Origin: Streptomyces griseoincarnatus
GTDB taxonomy: Bacteria; Actinomycetota; Actinomycetes; Streptomycetales; Streptomycetaceae
Length of the DNA: 64,000 nt
Reading direction: 5' to 3'
Assembly (NCBI GenBank): GCA_014649575.1
Contig: BMTH01000003.1
Span: forward strand, 310,001-374,000
Positions 48,622 through 57,450 of the stretch are shown here, piece by piece. Position 1 is the first letter of the stretch, and each line of letters starts with the position of its first letter. Position numbers and translations under genes: made by a program. The notes beneath the pieces are model-generated. The model was not told where the DNA came from and searched no databases. It saw only the letters and a program-made list of their open reading frames with translations.

Positions 48622-49845
48622 TCAGCCGAGGCAGATCACCAGCAGGCAGAGACGGGGATCGCGCGGCTCGTCGGCGGGCGGCGGGGTGCCGGGCGCCGGC
48701 TGGGCGGCCGAACCGTCGCCCTGGCCCGAACCGCCGCCCTGGCCCGAACCGCCGTCGCCGTCCGTGTCGCCGCTGCCGTCGTCGGCGGAGGGCGGGGGCG
48801 AGGAGGGGCGTGTGGGGGCCGTCGAGCCGCCGGAGCTCGGGGCCGTGCCGCCGGTGCCCTGGCTCGCCCCGGAGCGGTCACCGGAACGGGACACCGACTC
48901 GGACGCGTCCGCACGTCCCCCGGCGGGCACCTCGGTGGCGGCGGCGCCGTCGGTGCGGGTGCCGGACGGGGGTGTGGTGGTGGGCGCGGCCTCGGGGCGC
49001 GCGGTGCCGCGGCGGTCCTCGGTCCGCGGCGGGGCGGTCGTACGGTCCGGGGAGGCGGACGGGGCGTCGGCCGCCTCGTCCGTGGTGCCGCCGGTGCCGC
49101 CCATGCCGTGCAGGTCGGGCGCGGGGGCGGCCTGGGTACGGTCGCTGCCGCCCCGGTCCGTCGAGGCGAGGGTGATGCCGCCGCCGACGAGCGCCACGGC
49201 CGTGGCGACCAGGGCGCGTCGCTGCGTCTTCTTCCAGCGCGCCGACTGCCGCCGCCGCGCGGCACGTCCGGTGCCGGCGCCTGCCGGCAGGGCACGCGGG
49301 GTGTCGGCGGCGGGGCCGACGGTCTCCTCGGGCCGCGCGGTCTCGGCGGGCCGCGCCGGGGCGGCGAACACCGCGGCCTCGGCACGGCGGGCGGGGACGA
49401 CGGAACGTATGCCTTCGGCGGGGGGCGCGGTCTCGGCGGACCGTGCGGCGCCGCTGGAGCGCGGGGACGTCCCACCCGCCCGGCCGGCGCCGACGGGGCG
49501 CGGGGCATCGCCCGCCCGTGCGCCGTCGAGGGGTCGCGTGGCGCCTGCGGACCCGACGGGTGGCGCGACCTCGTCGGGCCCCGTGGAGCCGGTGGGCCGT
49601 GCGGAACCGACGGGCCGCAGACCGTCGTGGGGCCACGGCGTCTCCGTGGACCGGGCGGGAGCGGTGAACCACCCGCCCTCCGCGGGTTCTTCGGCGGCGC
49701 GGTAGGCCGGCCCCGCCGTCGCCGCCCGTCCGGGGACGCGGTGGCCGCCCACCGTGTCGGGGGCGATGTCGGGGGCGTAGGCGCCACAACCCGGGCAGAC
49801 CAGGGCGCCGTTCAGGTGCCGGCGACACGTGGAGCAGTAGTCCAT
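48622..49845 (-). CDS. Zinc-ribbon membrane protein with disordered repeats (SCO2400-like)
   Basis: 407 residues from the ATG at 49843-49845 (AGGAAG, 7-nt gap). The N-terminus MDYCSTCRRHLNGALVCPGC is a four-cysteine zinc ribbon. A long Ala/Pro/Gly/Arg-rich region follows, then one TM helix (RRALVATAVALVGGGITLAS, ~205), and a Ser/Gly/Thr/Pro-rich outer part of ~170 residues. The C-terminus CLLVICLG is short and hydrophobic and is conserved in the family (from memory). Topology: zinc ribbon inside, spacer outside. Function unknown. Confidence 0.78.
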   Translation of the reverse strand: MDYCSTCRRHLNGALVCPGCGAYAPDIAPDTVGGHRVPGRAATAGPAYRAAEEPAEGGWFTAPARSTETPWPHDGLRPVGSARPTGSTGPDEVAPPVGSAGATRPLDGARAGDAPRPVGAGRAGGTSPRSSGAARSAETAPPAEGIRSVVPARRAEAAVFAAPARPAETARPEETVGPAADTPRALPAGAGTGRAARRRQSARWKKTQRRALVATAVALVGGGITLASTDRGGSDRTQAAPAPDLHGMGGTGGTTDEAADAPSASPDRTTAPPRTEDRRGTARPEAAPTTTPPSGTRTDGAAATEVPAGGRADASESVSRSGDRSGASQGTGGTAPSSGGSTAPTRPSSPPPSADDGSGDTDGDGGSGQGGGSGQGDGSAAQPAPGTPPPADEPRDPRLCLLVICLG

Positions 49846-50167
49846 CCGCTGTCTTCCTGAGGTGTCGTACCGGGCGTCCACGCAGGCGCGGCCGGCCGGG
49901 TCCGGGCAGGGAACAGCCACGCTAGCCAGGCCCACGGCCCGCTGTGTGCAGCCCGTGTGCCGCTCCTGCGCACATTCTCGGCGTGCCCGGGGTGAAGGTC
50001 GTGAGCACGCGTGCCGCACCACCGCACACCGGACACACTGCTGAGCAACGTTCTGGGCCTGGCCGGACGCCGGCCCCGACGCCGCACGGAGTACCGCGTC
50101 GGCCGTCCAGCCCCACCCCCATGCCGCACGCCCATGCCGCACGCCCCGCCCGGAAGGCACCCCCACC
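49846..50167. other. 322-bp gene-free region between divergent genes
   Basis: It holds the divergent promoters of the zinc-ribbon gene and the sugar-binding-protein gene. Near its right end the motif CCCATGCCGCACG occurs twice at 12-nt spacing (about 50118-50142). I see no credible gene, terminator or RNA in it. Confidence 0.6.
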
Positions 50168-51301
50168 TTGAAGCCCCGTACCACCGCTGCCGCCGCACGC
50201 CGTTGTGCCCTGCTGCTGACCGCTTCCCTCACGGCCCTCTCCCTCACCGCCTGCGGTGCGCTCGGATCGGGTGACGCCGACGACAGCCCGGACGCGCGCG
50301 TCGACCACGACATCACCGTGGGCCTGCTCCTGCCCGACCGGGACACGGCGCGGTTCGAGCAGTTCGACTACCCGCTCATCAAGGAGCGCATCGCCTCGCA
50401 GACCAACCAGCAGGGCGAGGTCCTCTACGCCAACGCCGACGGCAGCAAGGAGAAGCAGAGCGAGCAGTTCCGGCAGATGATCGGCCGGAAGGTCGACGTC
50501 ATCCTCGTGGACGCGGTGGACGCGTCCGCCGTCGCGCCCGACGTGCGCGTGGCCAAGCGGGCGGGCATACCCGTCATCGCCTACGACCGGCTCGCCGAGG
50601 GCCCGATCGACGCGTACGTCTCGCACGACAACGAACTCGTCGGCGAGGTGCAGGGCCGCGCCCTGGTCAACGCGCTCGGTGAGAAGGCCGAGAACAAGAA
50701 GGTCGTCATGATGAACGGCGAGCCCGCCGACCCGAACACCGCGCTGTTCAAGAGGGGCGCGCTGGGCGAGCTGGACGGCGCGGTGGACATCGCCGCGTCG
50801 TACGACACCGAGAAGTGGCTGCCGGAGGTCGCGGCGGAGAACATGCGCAAGGCGATCAAGAAGGTCGGCGCGGGGAACGTCGCCGCCGTCTACTCCGCGA
50901 ACGACGGCATGGCCGGCGCCGTCATCGAGGAGCTCCAGCAGGCGGGGCTCAGCGAACTGCCGCCGGTGACCGGGCAGGACGCGGACCTGGAGGCAGTGCG
51001 GCGGGTCGTCTCCGGCACCCAGTACATGACGGTGTACAAGTCGTTCCTGCTGGAGGCGACCGGGGCCGCGGACATGGCGGTGGCGAAGGTGCAGGACCGG
51101 GCGATCCAGTTCGACGCGCTCGCCCAGGACGACGTCGACAGCCGGTCGCAGAAGGACATCCCGGCGATGCTGGTGCCGGTGGTCGCCCTCACCCGGGAGA
51201 ACATCGAGGACACGGTGATCGCGGACGGCGTCTACACCGTCAAGGACATCTGCACCCCGGCGCACGCGGACGACTGCGCGGAGATCGGGCTCACCGGCTG
51301 A
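50168..51301 (+). CDS. Xylose-type (family 4/XylF-like) sugar-binding lipoprotein
   Basis: 377 residues from an unusual TTG at 50168, with GGAAGG upstream. The signal peptide (RRCALLLTASLTALSLTAC) ends in a lipobox. The mature part is a ribose/xylose-binding fold (ITVGLLLPDRDTARFEQFDY, VDVILVDAVDASAVAPDVRV, IPVIAYDRLAEGPIDAYVSH, GNVAAVYSANDGMAGAVIEEL as adjacent blocks). No permease or ATPase gene lies nearby, so it may work with a transporter encoded elsewhere. It is divergent from the zinc-ribbon gene. Confidence 0.9.
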   Translation: MKPRTTAAAARRCALLLTASLTALSLTACGALGSGDADDSPDARVDHDITVGLLLPDRDTARFEQFDYPLIKERIASQTNQQGEVLYANADGSKEKQSEQFRQMIGRKVDVILVDAVDASAVAPDVRVAKRAGIPVIAYDRLAEGPIDAYVSHDNELVGEVQGRALVNALGEKAENKKVVMMNGEPADPNTALFKRGALGELDGAVDIAASYDTEKWLPEVAAENMRKAIKKVGAGNVAAVYSANDGMAGAVIEELQQAGLSELPPVTGQDADLEAVRRVVSGTQYMTVYKSFLLEATGAADMAVAKVQDRAIQFDALAQDDVDSRSQKDIPAMLVPVVALTRENIEDTVIADGVYTVKDICTPAHADDCAEIGLTG

Positions 51302-51303
51302 GA

Positions 51304-51317
51304 GTGACGCGGGTCAC
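51304..51317. promoter_or_regulatory. CRP-like palindrome upstream of the DUF4287 gene
   Basis: GTGAC-N4-GTCAC (GTGACGCGGGTCAC) is a perfect dyad that also fits the GTGA-N6-TCAC CRP core. It lies 82 bp before the DUF4287 start, directly after the sugar-binding-protein stop. A similar site is found at 52825-52840. Confidence 0.55.
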
Positions 51318-51398
51318 GTCCGCCCGCCGATCAGTTCAGGTCCTCCCTCCGGTCTTCATGGGCGTAGGTGTCCGCGAGCGGAGAGAGGACCGGTCGTC

Positions 51399-51605
51399 AT
51401 GAGCGCACAGGTGAAGGGCCCCGCCGGCTATTTCCCGTCCATCGAGAAGAAGTACGGCCGTCCCGTGGCCGAGTGGAAGGAGCTCGTCCGCTCCTCGCCG
51501 CTGACCCGGCACATGGAGCTGGTCGCCTGGCTCAAGACCGAGCACGGCCTGGGCCACGGGCACGCCAACGCCCTGGTCGCCCACACCCTCGCGGAGAAGG
51601 GCTGA
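51399..51605 (+). CDS. DUF4287-family small protein
   Basis: 68 residues from the ATG at 51399 (AGAGAGGA upstream). The whole protein is one DUF4287 domain: GYFPSIEKKYGRPVAEWKEL, HMELVAWLKTEHGLGHGHAN, ALVAHTLAEKG. It is a small cytoplasmic helical protein of unknown function; it occurs as a single domain in many actinobacteria. Confidence 0.9.
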   Translation: MSAQVKGPAGYFPSIEKKYGRPVAEWKELVRSSPLTRHMELVAWLKTEHGLGHGHANALVAHTLAEKG

Positions 51606-51639
51606 CCGCGCGGCGCGGCGGCGGGTGCGGTCCGCTGAC

Positions 51640-51846
51640 CGCGCGGCGCCGCGGCGGGTGCGGCCGTGGGCGCGGGCGCCGGGCGTGAGGGCGGGCGTGA
51701 AGGCGGGCCCGGCAACCGGGCGTGAAGGTGGGCGCGGCGGCTGGGCGTGAGGGCGGGCGCGGCGGCCGGGTGCGGCCGTGGGCGCGGGCGCCGGATGTGA
51801 GGGCGGGCCGGGCGGCCGGGCGTGAGGGCGGGCGCGGGCGCCGGGG
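51640..51846. repeat. Imperfect GC-rich tandem repeat before the ECF41 gene
   Basis: Variants of GGGCGTGAGGGCGGGCGCGG recur at ~20-45 bp spacing; the block GGTGCGGCCGTGGGCGCGGG occurs twice, about 112 bp apart (51657 and 51769). It fills the space between the DUF4287 and sigma-factor genes and has no credible coding frame. Confidence 0.7.
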
Positions 51847-51865
51847 TCGTGCTTAGGATCACGGC

Positions 51866-52813
51866 ATGTCTGCGCCCACGAGCGACGTGAACCGGTTCCT
51901 GGCCGCCAAGCCCCGTCTCGAGGCCATCGCCTACCGTCTCCTCGGCTCCGCGAGCGAGGCCGAGGACGCCGTGCAGGAGACGTATCTGCGCTGGCAGGGC
52001 GCGGACACCGGGCGGATCGAGGTGCCCGAGGCGTGGCTGACCAAGGTGCTCACCAACATCTGCCTCAACCAGCTCACCTCGGCGCGCGCCCGGCGCGAGA
52101 CGTACGTGGGTCAGTGGCTGCCCGAGCCGCTGGTCGCCGGGGACCCCATGCTGGGGCCCGCCGACACCGCCGAGCAGCGGGAGTCGGTGTCGTACGCGAT
52201 GCTCGTGCTGCTGGAGCGGCTGTCCCCGGACGAGCGCGCGGTGTACGTGCTCCGGGAGGCGTTCGGCTACGCACACAAGGAGATCGCCGGGATCCTCGAC
52301 GTCAGCGAGGCCGCCAGTCAGCAGATCCTGCACCGGGCGAGGAAGCATGTGGCGCGGGGCAGGGCGCGCCGGGAGATCGACGAGGCCGAGGCGCGGCGGG
52401 TCGTCGAGGAGTTCCTCGCGGCCGCGACCAGCGGACGGACCGAGCCGCTGGTCGCGCTGCTCACGCGGGACGCCGTCGCGGTCGGCGACGGCGGCGGGAA
52501 GGTGCCGGCGCGCGCGAAGGCGTTCGAGGGTGTCAAGGCGGTGGCCACGTTCCTGCGGGGCCTGTTCACGCCGGGAGCCGGGAAGCGCGCCGTGGCGGGC
52601 GGGTCGCCCGAGCTGTACGCGACGACCGCGAACGGCGATCCGGCCGTCGTGGCGGTCGTCGACGGCCGGGTGATCGGCGTGATGTGCCTGGAGGTCGCGG
52701 AGGACGGCATCGCGGCGGTCCGCAGCCAGGTCAACCCCGACAAGCTGGAGCGTGTGGCGGAGCGGTGGGCCGCCGCCGACCACGGGGAGCCGCTGGTGAG
52801 GGCCGTCTACTGA
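51866..52813 (+). CDS. ECF41-family RNA polymerase sigma factor with SnoaL-like C-terminus
   Basis: 315 residues. Sigma region 2 (AIAYRLLGSASEAEDAVQET) and region 4 (LSPDERAVYVLREAFGYAHK, EIAGILDVSEAASQQILHRA) are followed by a ~120-residue SnoaL-like domain. The two ECF41 hallmarks, DGGGK (~211) and NPDKL (~290), are present; in this group the C-terminal domain replaces an anti-sigma factor. The typical genomic partner is a redox enzyme driven by the sigma factor, and the next gene is a FAD oxidoreductase. Signal unknown. Confidence 0.92.
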   Translation: MSAPTSDVNRFLAAKPRLEAIAYRLLGSASEAEDAVQETYLRWQGADTGRIEVPEAWLTKVLTNICLNQLTSARARRETYVGQWLPEPLVAGDPMLGPADTAEQRESVSYAMLVLLERLSPDERAVYVLREAFGYAHKEIAGILDVSEAASQQILHRARKHVARGRARREIDEAEARRVVEEFLAAATSGRTEPLVALLTRDAVAVGDGGGKVPARAKAFEGVKAVATFLRGLFTPGAGKRAVAGGSPELYATTANGDPAVVAVVDGRVIGVMCLEVAEDGIAAVRSQVNPDKLERVAERWAAADHGEPLVRAVY

Positions 52814-52824
52814 CCCCAGTGTCA

Positions 52825-52840
52825 TGTGACGTAGGTCACA
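52825..52840. promoter_or_regulatory. CRP-like site upstream of the oxidoreductase gene
   Basis: TGTGA-N6-TCACA is a perfect CRP-type dyad, 70 bp before the start at 52911. Downstream, TGTCAG (52850) and CGGTTC (52872) with 16 bp between them could be the ECF41 promoter, though the -10 differs from the usual CGTC. Dual control by the sigma factor and CRP is plausible. Confidence 0.6.
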
Positions 52841-52910
52841 TACGGGAGGTGTCAGGGATCGGCGGGCTGCCCGGTTCAAGGGGCGAACCAGTCGACGACA
52901 GGAGCCTGCC

Positions 52911-54125
52911 ATGCAGCACCGCATCATCGTCCTCGGAGCCGGATACGCCGGAGCCTCCGCCGCCGGACGCCTGGCCAGGCGGCTGCACCGTGACGACGTC
53001 TCCCTCACCCTCGTCAACGCCGAGCCCGACTTCGTCGAGCGGGTCCGCAACCACGAGCTGGCCACCGGACGTGAGCTCCCGCACCGGCCGCTGGCCGACG
53101 TGCTCGCCGGGACCGGCGTCGACCTGAAAGTCGCCCGGGTCACCGCCGTCGACGTCGACCGCAAGGTCGTCGCCGTCACCGCCGACGGCGGCGCCGAGGA
53201 ACTGGCGTACGACACGCTCGTCTACGCCCTCGGCAGCCGCTGGGACGACCACGGCGTCCCCGGCGCCGCCGAGCACGCCCACGAGATCGCCGGACGGGCC
53301 GGCGCGCTGCGGGTGCGTGAGCGGCTGGCGGCTCTCGCCGCCGGGCAGCCCGTGGTCGTGGTGGGCGGCGGCCTCACCGGCCTGGAGGCGGCCACCGAGA
53401 TCGCCGAGTCGCGACCGGACCTGGAGGTCACCCTCGCCGCCCGCACCGGCCTCGGCGACTGGCTGTCGCCCAAGGGGCAGGGCCATCTGCGGGCGGTGTT
53501 CGACCGGCTCGGCATCACCGCGCGGGAGGACGCCGAGGTCATGGCCGTGGAGGACGGTGGTGTAGTCACCGCGGACGGGACGGTCCTGCCGTCCGCGCTC
53601 ACCGTGTGGACCGCCGGCTTCGCCGTCCACCCCATCGCCCGCGCGACGACCCTGAAGGTCGGTGACACCGGTCAGATCGTGGTCGACGACACCATGCGCT
53701 CGGTCTCGCACCCGGACGTGTACGCCGTCGGCGACGCGGCGCTGGTGCAGGGGCCCGGCGACAAGCCGCTGCGGATGTCGTGCGCGACCGGAACACCCAC
53801 CGCGTGGCAGGCCGCCGACGCGATCGCGGCCCGCCTGACCGGCGGCAAGCTGCCGCACGTGCCGCTGCGGTACTTCAACCAGTGCATCTCGCTCGGCCGC
53901 AAGGACGGACTCATCCAGTACGTCACCGCCGACGACCGTGCGAAGAGCGCCGCGCTGACCGGCCGCGTCGCGGCCCTCTACAAGGAGCTGGTCTGCAAGG
54001 GCGCGGCCTGGGGTGTCGCCCACCCGACCCTGGGCCTCCCCGGCCGCCGTCGCCGGGTCACCCACCCCGCCCCGGCGGGATCCGCGGCCCCGGCACCGGC
54101 CCCGGCACCGGAGTCGGCGGCCTGA
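52911..54125 (+). CDS. FAD/NAD(P)-dependent oxidoreductase (NDH-2-like), probable ECF41 target
   Basis: 404 residues from the ATG at 52911. A first Rossmann dinucleotide site lies at the N-terminus (IIVLGAGYAGASAAGRLARR), a second in the middle (VVVVGGGLTGLEAATEIAES), and the FAD-binding end is VYAVGDAALV. The fold is that of single-component NADH dehydrogenases and related flavoproteins, but no membrane anchor is present. A Pro/Ala tail ends it. It follows the ECF41 sigma gene, the typical genomic partner arrangement; the acceptor is unknown. A strong terminator follows. Confidence 0.9.
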   Translation: MQHRIIVLGAGYAGASAAGRLARRLHRDDVSLTLVNAEPDFVERVRNHELATGRELPHRPLADVLAGTGVDLKVARVTAVDVDRKVVAVTADGGAEELAYDTLVYALGSRWDDHGVPGAAEHAHEIAGRAGALRVRERLAALAAGQPVVVVGGGLTGLEAATEIAESRPDLEVTLAARTGLGDWLSPKGQGHLRAVFDRLGITAREDAEVMAVEDGGVVTADGTVLPSALTVWTAGFAVHPIARATTLKVGDTGQIVVDDTMRSVSHPDVYAVGDAALVQGPGDKPLRMSCATGTPTAWQAADAIAARLTGGKLPHVPLRYFNQCISLGRKDGLIQYVTADDRAKSAALTGRVAALYKELVCKGAAWGVAHPTLGLPGRRRRVTHPAPAGSAAPAPAPAPESAA

Positions 54126-54142
54126 CTGCCCCTCACGGTCCG

Positions 54143-54179
54143 CACCTCACGGCCCGCCGCTCCGGCGGGCCGTGAGGTG
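54143..54179 (+). terminator. Strong terminator of the oxidoreductase gene
   Basis: A perfect 17-bp stem (54143-54159 with 54163-54179; arm CACCTCACGGCCCGCCG) has a 3-nt loop. It starts 17 bp after the stop. Confidence 0.9.
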
Positions 54180-54242
54180 TGCGGGCATCCGACCGGGGAA
54201 CATGAACATGCCGACCCAGGCGCCGACGAGGAGTCCTTCCCC

Positions 54243-54542
54243 ATGACCGGACACCCGGACCGCCCGCTCCTCCGCCGCCTCTACGGCGACGCCTTCGCCC
54301 TCGCCTACCTGGGCATCTGCGCCGCCCTCACGGTGTGGGCGTTCGCAGCGAGCGCGGGTGAGAACGAGGACGCGTCCCTGGCGGGCGTCATCCCGGTCCT
54401 CGCCACGGCCCCGGTCAGCATCGCCGCCCTGGCCCTCCCGGGTGGCCCGCCCGCCTTCGTCCTCGCCGTGGCGGCGGGAGCACTCGTCAACGCGGCGCTC
54501 ATCGCCTGGTGCTCCCGCCGCCTGCGCGGCGGGAAGCGCTGA
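54243..54542 (+). CDS. Small membrane protein (SCO4225-like)
   Basis: 99 residues from the ATG at 54243, with AGGAG 8 nt upstream. Three hydrophobic segments: FALAYLGICAALTVWAFAAS, LAGVIPVLATAPVSIAALAL and AFVLAVAAGALVNAALIAWC. The C-terminus is basic (SRRLRGGKR). The plan matches a small Streptomyces membrane family (recall of SCO4225). Function unknown. Confidence 0.75.
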   Translation: MTGHPDRPLLRRLYGDAFALAYLGICAALTVWAFAASAGENEDASLAGVIPVLATAPVSIAALALPGGPPAFVLAVAAGALVNAALIAWCSRRLRGGKR

Positions 54543-54879
54543 CGCGGGAGGAGGCGAGGGCGCACCTGCCGAGGACGGCGCCGCGCTCGCCCCGCCGCTG
54601 TCGACAGGCACCGGGACGCGGGAGCCGCCGCGGCACGCGGTGCATGTCGGGCCCGGCGTCGGTCCGCCTGCGCCCACCTCGGCGCACGCACGGGCGTCCA
54701 CGGGAAGGAGGGCCGTTGCCGATGCCTGCCCGACGAGGGGCTGGGCGCCGTGGCGGCACAGCGCGCGCACCCGGGGGCGGCAGCTGCCGCGCGCGAGGGA
54801 CCCGCGGACCGGCGCCGGTCCCGACGGCCCGCCGGACACCTGGGAGCGACACGGCACCCCAGGCGTGCGGGAGACGCCG

Positions 54880-55215
54880 CTGCACATGGCGCGCGTGTGG
54901 ACCGGAGCCGCGCGCAGGGCCTGCGCGCATCGCGGCGCACCCCACCCGCACCCGGGCGCTCGGGCACGCGGAGCGCAGGCGGAGGGGTCCCGTCCGCACC
55001 ACATGGTGTGCGTGTGGATCGGAGCCGCGCGCACGGTCTGCGCGTACCGCATCCGCACCCGGGCGCACGGAGCGCAGGCGGAGGGGTCCTGTCCGCACCA
55101 CATGGCGCACGTGTGGACCGGAGCCGCGCGCACGGTCTGCGCGCACCGCACCCGCACCCGGGCGCTCGGGCACGCGGAGCCCGGGCGGAGGGGCCCCGTC
55201 CGGACGGCTCGCTGT
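54880..55215. repeat. ~100-117-bp tandem repeat, three units
   Basis: GTGTGGACCGGAGCCGCGCG-type markers begin at 54895, 55012 and 55111 (spacings 117 and 99). Units share GCACCCGGGCGC, CACGCGGAGC, GGCGGAGGGG and CCGCACCACATGG. With the GC-rich DNA before it (54543-54879, no gene seen) it makes up the gene-free region 54543-55285. Confidence 0.8.
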
Positions 55216-55285
55216 ACTCCGCGCCCCGGCGCCCTCACCCCGCGCCCCGGGTGATCGCGCGGACGAGGTGACTCGGAAGCGCCCC

Positions 55286-57367
55286 TCACATCCCCGCCGT
55301 GTCGAACACGTCCACCGCCGCGAAGAGGTCATCCGGCGTCTTCTCGCCCAGGCGCTGTTCGGACCAGATCGTCTTGTCCTGGCGGCCGTGGCGTACGCCC
55401 CAGTGGGCGCTGAGGCGCATCACGATGTACAGGCCGCGTCCGCCCTCGTCGCCGGCGCGGGCGTGGCGGAGGTGAGGGCCCGCGCTGCTCGCGTCCGTCA
55501 CCTCGGCGAGCAGGCGTCCCTCGTCGTGGATGAGGCGCAGCCGGACCGGGCCCTCGCCGTGCAGGATCGCGTTGGTGACGAGTTCGCTGACGATGATCTC
55601 GGTGGTGAAGGCGCAGTCGTCGAGACCCCAGGCGGCGAGCTGCTGGCCGACGAGCCGGCGGGCCGTGCCGACGACGGAGGCGTCCGCGGGCAGCGTCCAG
55701 TCGCCGATCCGGTCGGGCGGCAGGCACTCGGTGCGGGCGAGCAGCAGGACGGCGTCGTCGTGGCGCGAGGGTGCCATGCGGTAGACGGCGGTGTCGCACA
55801 GCTCTTGGAGCGGCCGCGACGGGGTGGCCAGCACGTGCTGCAGGCGGTGCACGGCGTCCGCGTCGCCGTCGCCGTCCTCCTCCGCTCCCAGCAGCCCGTT
55901 GGTGACGTGCGCGATGAGGCAGCCCGGCGGGAGCTGGGTGACCGCCGGGACGTACGCGGCGCCGCCCTCCGAGCCCAGTGGCGGGCCGAGCGGCACCTCC
56001 ACGTGGATCGGCGAGCCGTCCGGATCGACCAGGACGGGGGCGGGGTGTCCGGCCCGCGTCATGGTGCACTGCCGGGAGACCGGGTCGTAGACGGTGACCG
56101 CGCAGGTCGCCAGGTAGGGGTGTGCCCCGCTGGAGTCGACGGCCGTGAGCTGCCCGGCGACCTCGTCCAGATGGGTCAGCACCTCGTCGGTCTCCAGGTC
56201 CTGCAGCGCCAGGGTGCGCAGCGCGACCCGCAGCTGCCCCATGGCGGCCGCGGCCTCGATGCCGTGACCGGCGACGTCCCCGACGACCAGCGCCACCCGG
56301 GTCCCGGACAGGGGGATGACGTCGAACCAGGCCCCGCCCGCGCTCTCCGGCAGATACACGTGCGCTGTCTCCACCGCCGACAGCCGCGGGGTCACGCCCG
56401 GCTGGAGCCGTCGCTGGAGGGTGGACGCCACGGCGTGCTCACGACGGTAGCTGCGCGCGTTGTCCAGGTGCACGGCCGCGGTGGCGGCGGCCTGCCGGGC
56501 CACGTCCAGGTCGGCGTCCTCGAAGGCGTCGACGCGGCCGCGGTACAGCGTCAGCAGCCCCAGCACGGTGTCCCGCGCGGTGAGCGGCGCGACGATCATG
56601 GAGTGGACCTTCCGCCCGAGCAGGGCGGCGAAGCCGTCCGGGTCCGTCGCCAGCCACGGGTCTTCCGGAGTGACCTGCACCAGCCGCGCCTGCGCGTCGC
56701 TGAGGGCCTGCGTGTACGGCGTGGGGTACGGGAAGGGACGGCTGTCGCCGGTGCGCCGGGACGGCTCGACGGAGTCGGGGGCGGCGAACGCGATGCGGCG
56801 CAGCGGCACGGACGTCGGCAGGGGACCGGACGGGGGCGCCGCCCCCGAGAGGTCGTCGTCCAGCAGGTCCACGGAGGCCGCGTCGGCGAAGTCCGGCACC
56901 AGCGCGTCGACCAGGGCGTCCGCCGTGGCCCGCACGTCGAGCGTGGCGCCGACGGTCCGGTGCACCGCGCTGAGCACGGCGAGGCGGTCCGCCGAGGCCT
57001 GCCGCTCGGTCACGTCCTCCACCACCCCCACCAGACCGGGCCCGCCGCGCAGCGGGAACAGGGACACCTCCACGGCGAGCGTCCGGCCCGGGTCGGACGG
57101 GGAACGGCCCCGCAGCAGCCGTCCGCGTACCGGCTCACCGGTCGTGAGCACCTCGTCGATCAGCAGCCCCAGCACCGGTTCCGTGTCGGGCGCGAAGTCC
57201 CGCACGTCGTGGCCGACGACGTCTTCGGACGGCAGGGCGCGCACGCCGCGCGCGGACGGGTTGTACCGGGTGACCTTGCGGTCGGCGTCGAGCACGAACA
57301 ACCCCTGGGGTGAGCCGGCGAACAGCGCGTCCAGCACCGCGGCGTCGTCGACGGGACCGTCCGGCAC
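55286..57367 (-). CDS. PAS-GAF-PP2C-ATPase regulator with impaired PP2C metal site
   Basis: 693 residues. PAS domain at ~10-125 (FVLDADRKVTRYNPSARGVR), GAF at ~130-310, PP2C at ~320-530, and a C-terminal anti-sigma-type HATPase (~560-680; IIVSELVTNAILHGEG, DEGGRGLYIVM). In the PP2C part the first metal Asp (GGDWYD in active members) is Ala (GGAWFDV) and the later TDG Asp is Asn (VTNGLL), while GDVAGHG and the final HDDAVLL are kept. Catalysis is therefore doubtful, and the protein may work mainly as a sensor-kinase-like switch. A decayed PP2C fragment lies just upstream. Confidence 0.88.
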   Translation of the reverse strand: MPDGPVDDAAVLDALFAGSPQGLFVLDADRKVTRYNPSARGVRALPSEDVVGHDVRDFAPDTEPVLGLLIDEVLTTGEPVRGRLLRGRSPSDPGRTLAVEVSLFPLRGGPGLVGVVEDVTERQASADRLAVLSAVHRTVGATLDVRATADALVDALVPDFADAASVDLLDDDLSGAAPPSGPLPTSVPLRRIAFAAPDSVEPSRRTGDSRPFPYPTPYTQALSDAQARLVQVTPEDPWLATDPDGFAALLGRKVHSMIVAPLTARDTVLGLLTLYRGRVDAFEDADLDVARQAAATAAVHLDNARSYRREHAVASTLQRRLQPGVTPRLSAVETAHVYLPESAGGAWFDVIPLSGTRVALVVGDVAGHGIEAAAAMGQLRVALRTLALQDLETDEVLTHLDEVAGQLTAVDSSGAHPYLATCAVTVYDPVSRQCTMTRAGHPAPVLVDPDGSPIHVEVPLGPPLGSEGGAAYVPAVTQLPPGCLIAHVTNGLLGAEEDGDGDADAVHRLQHVLATPSRPLQELCDTAVYRMAPSRHDDAVLLLARTECLPPDRIGDWTLPADASVVGTARRLVGQQLAAWGLDDCAFTTEIIVSELVTNAILHGEGPVRLRLIHDEGRLLAEVTDASSAGPHLRHARAGDEGGRGLYIVMRLSAHWGVRHGRQDKTIWSEQRLGEKTPDDLFAAVDVFDTAGM

Positions 57368-57450
57368 GGCACACTCCCTTCGCGGGCCATTCCCCTTCCG
57401 GCCTTCTCACCTTCTCGCATCACCCGCGCGCGGCAACTCGGCCGGTCGGG

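Noticed and set aside
50168..51301. Complete sugar ABC transporter operon
   Set aside because: Only the binding protein is present; neighbours are a zinc-ribbon protein and a DUF4287 protein.
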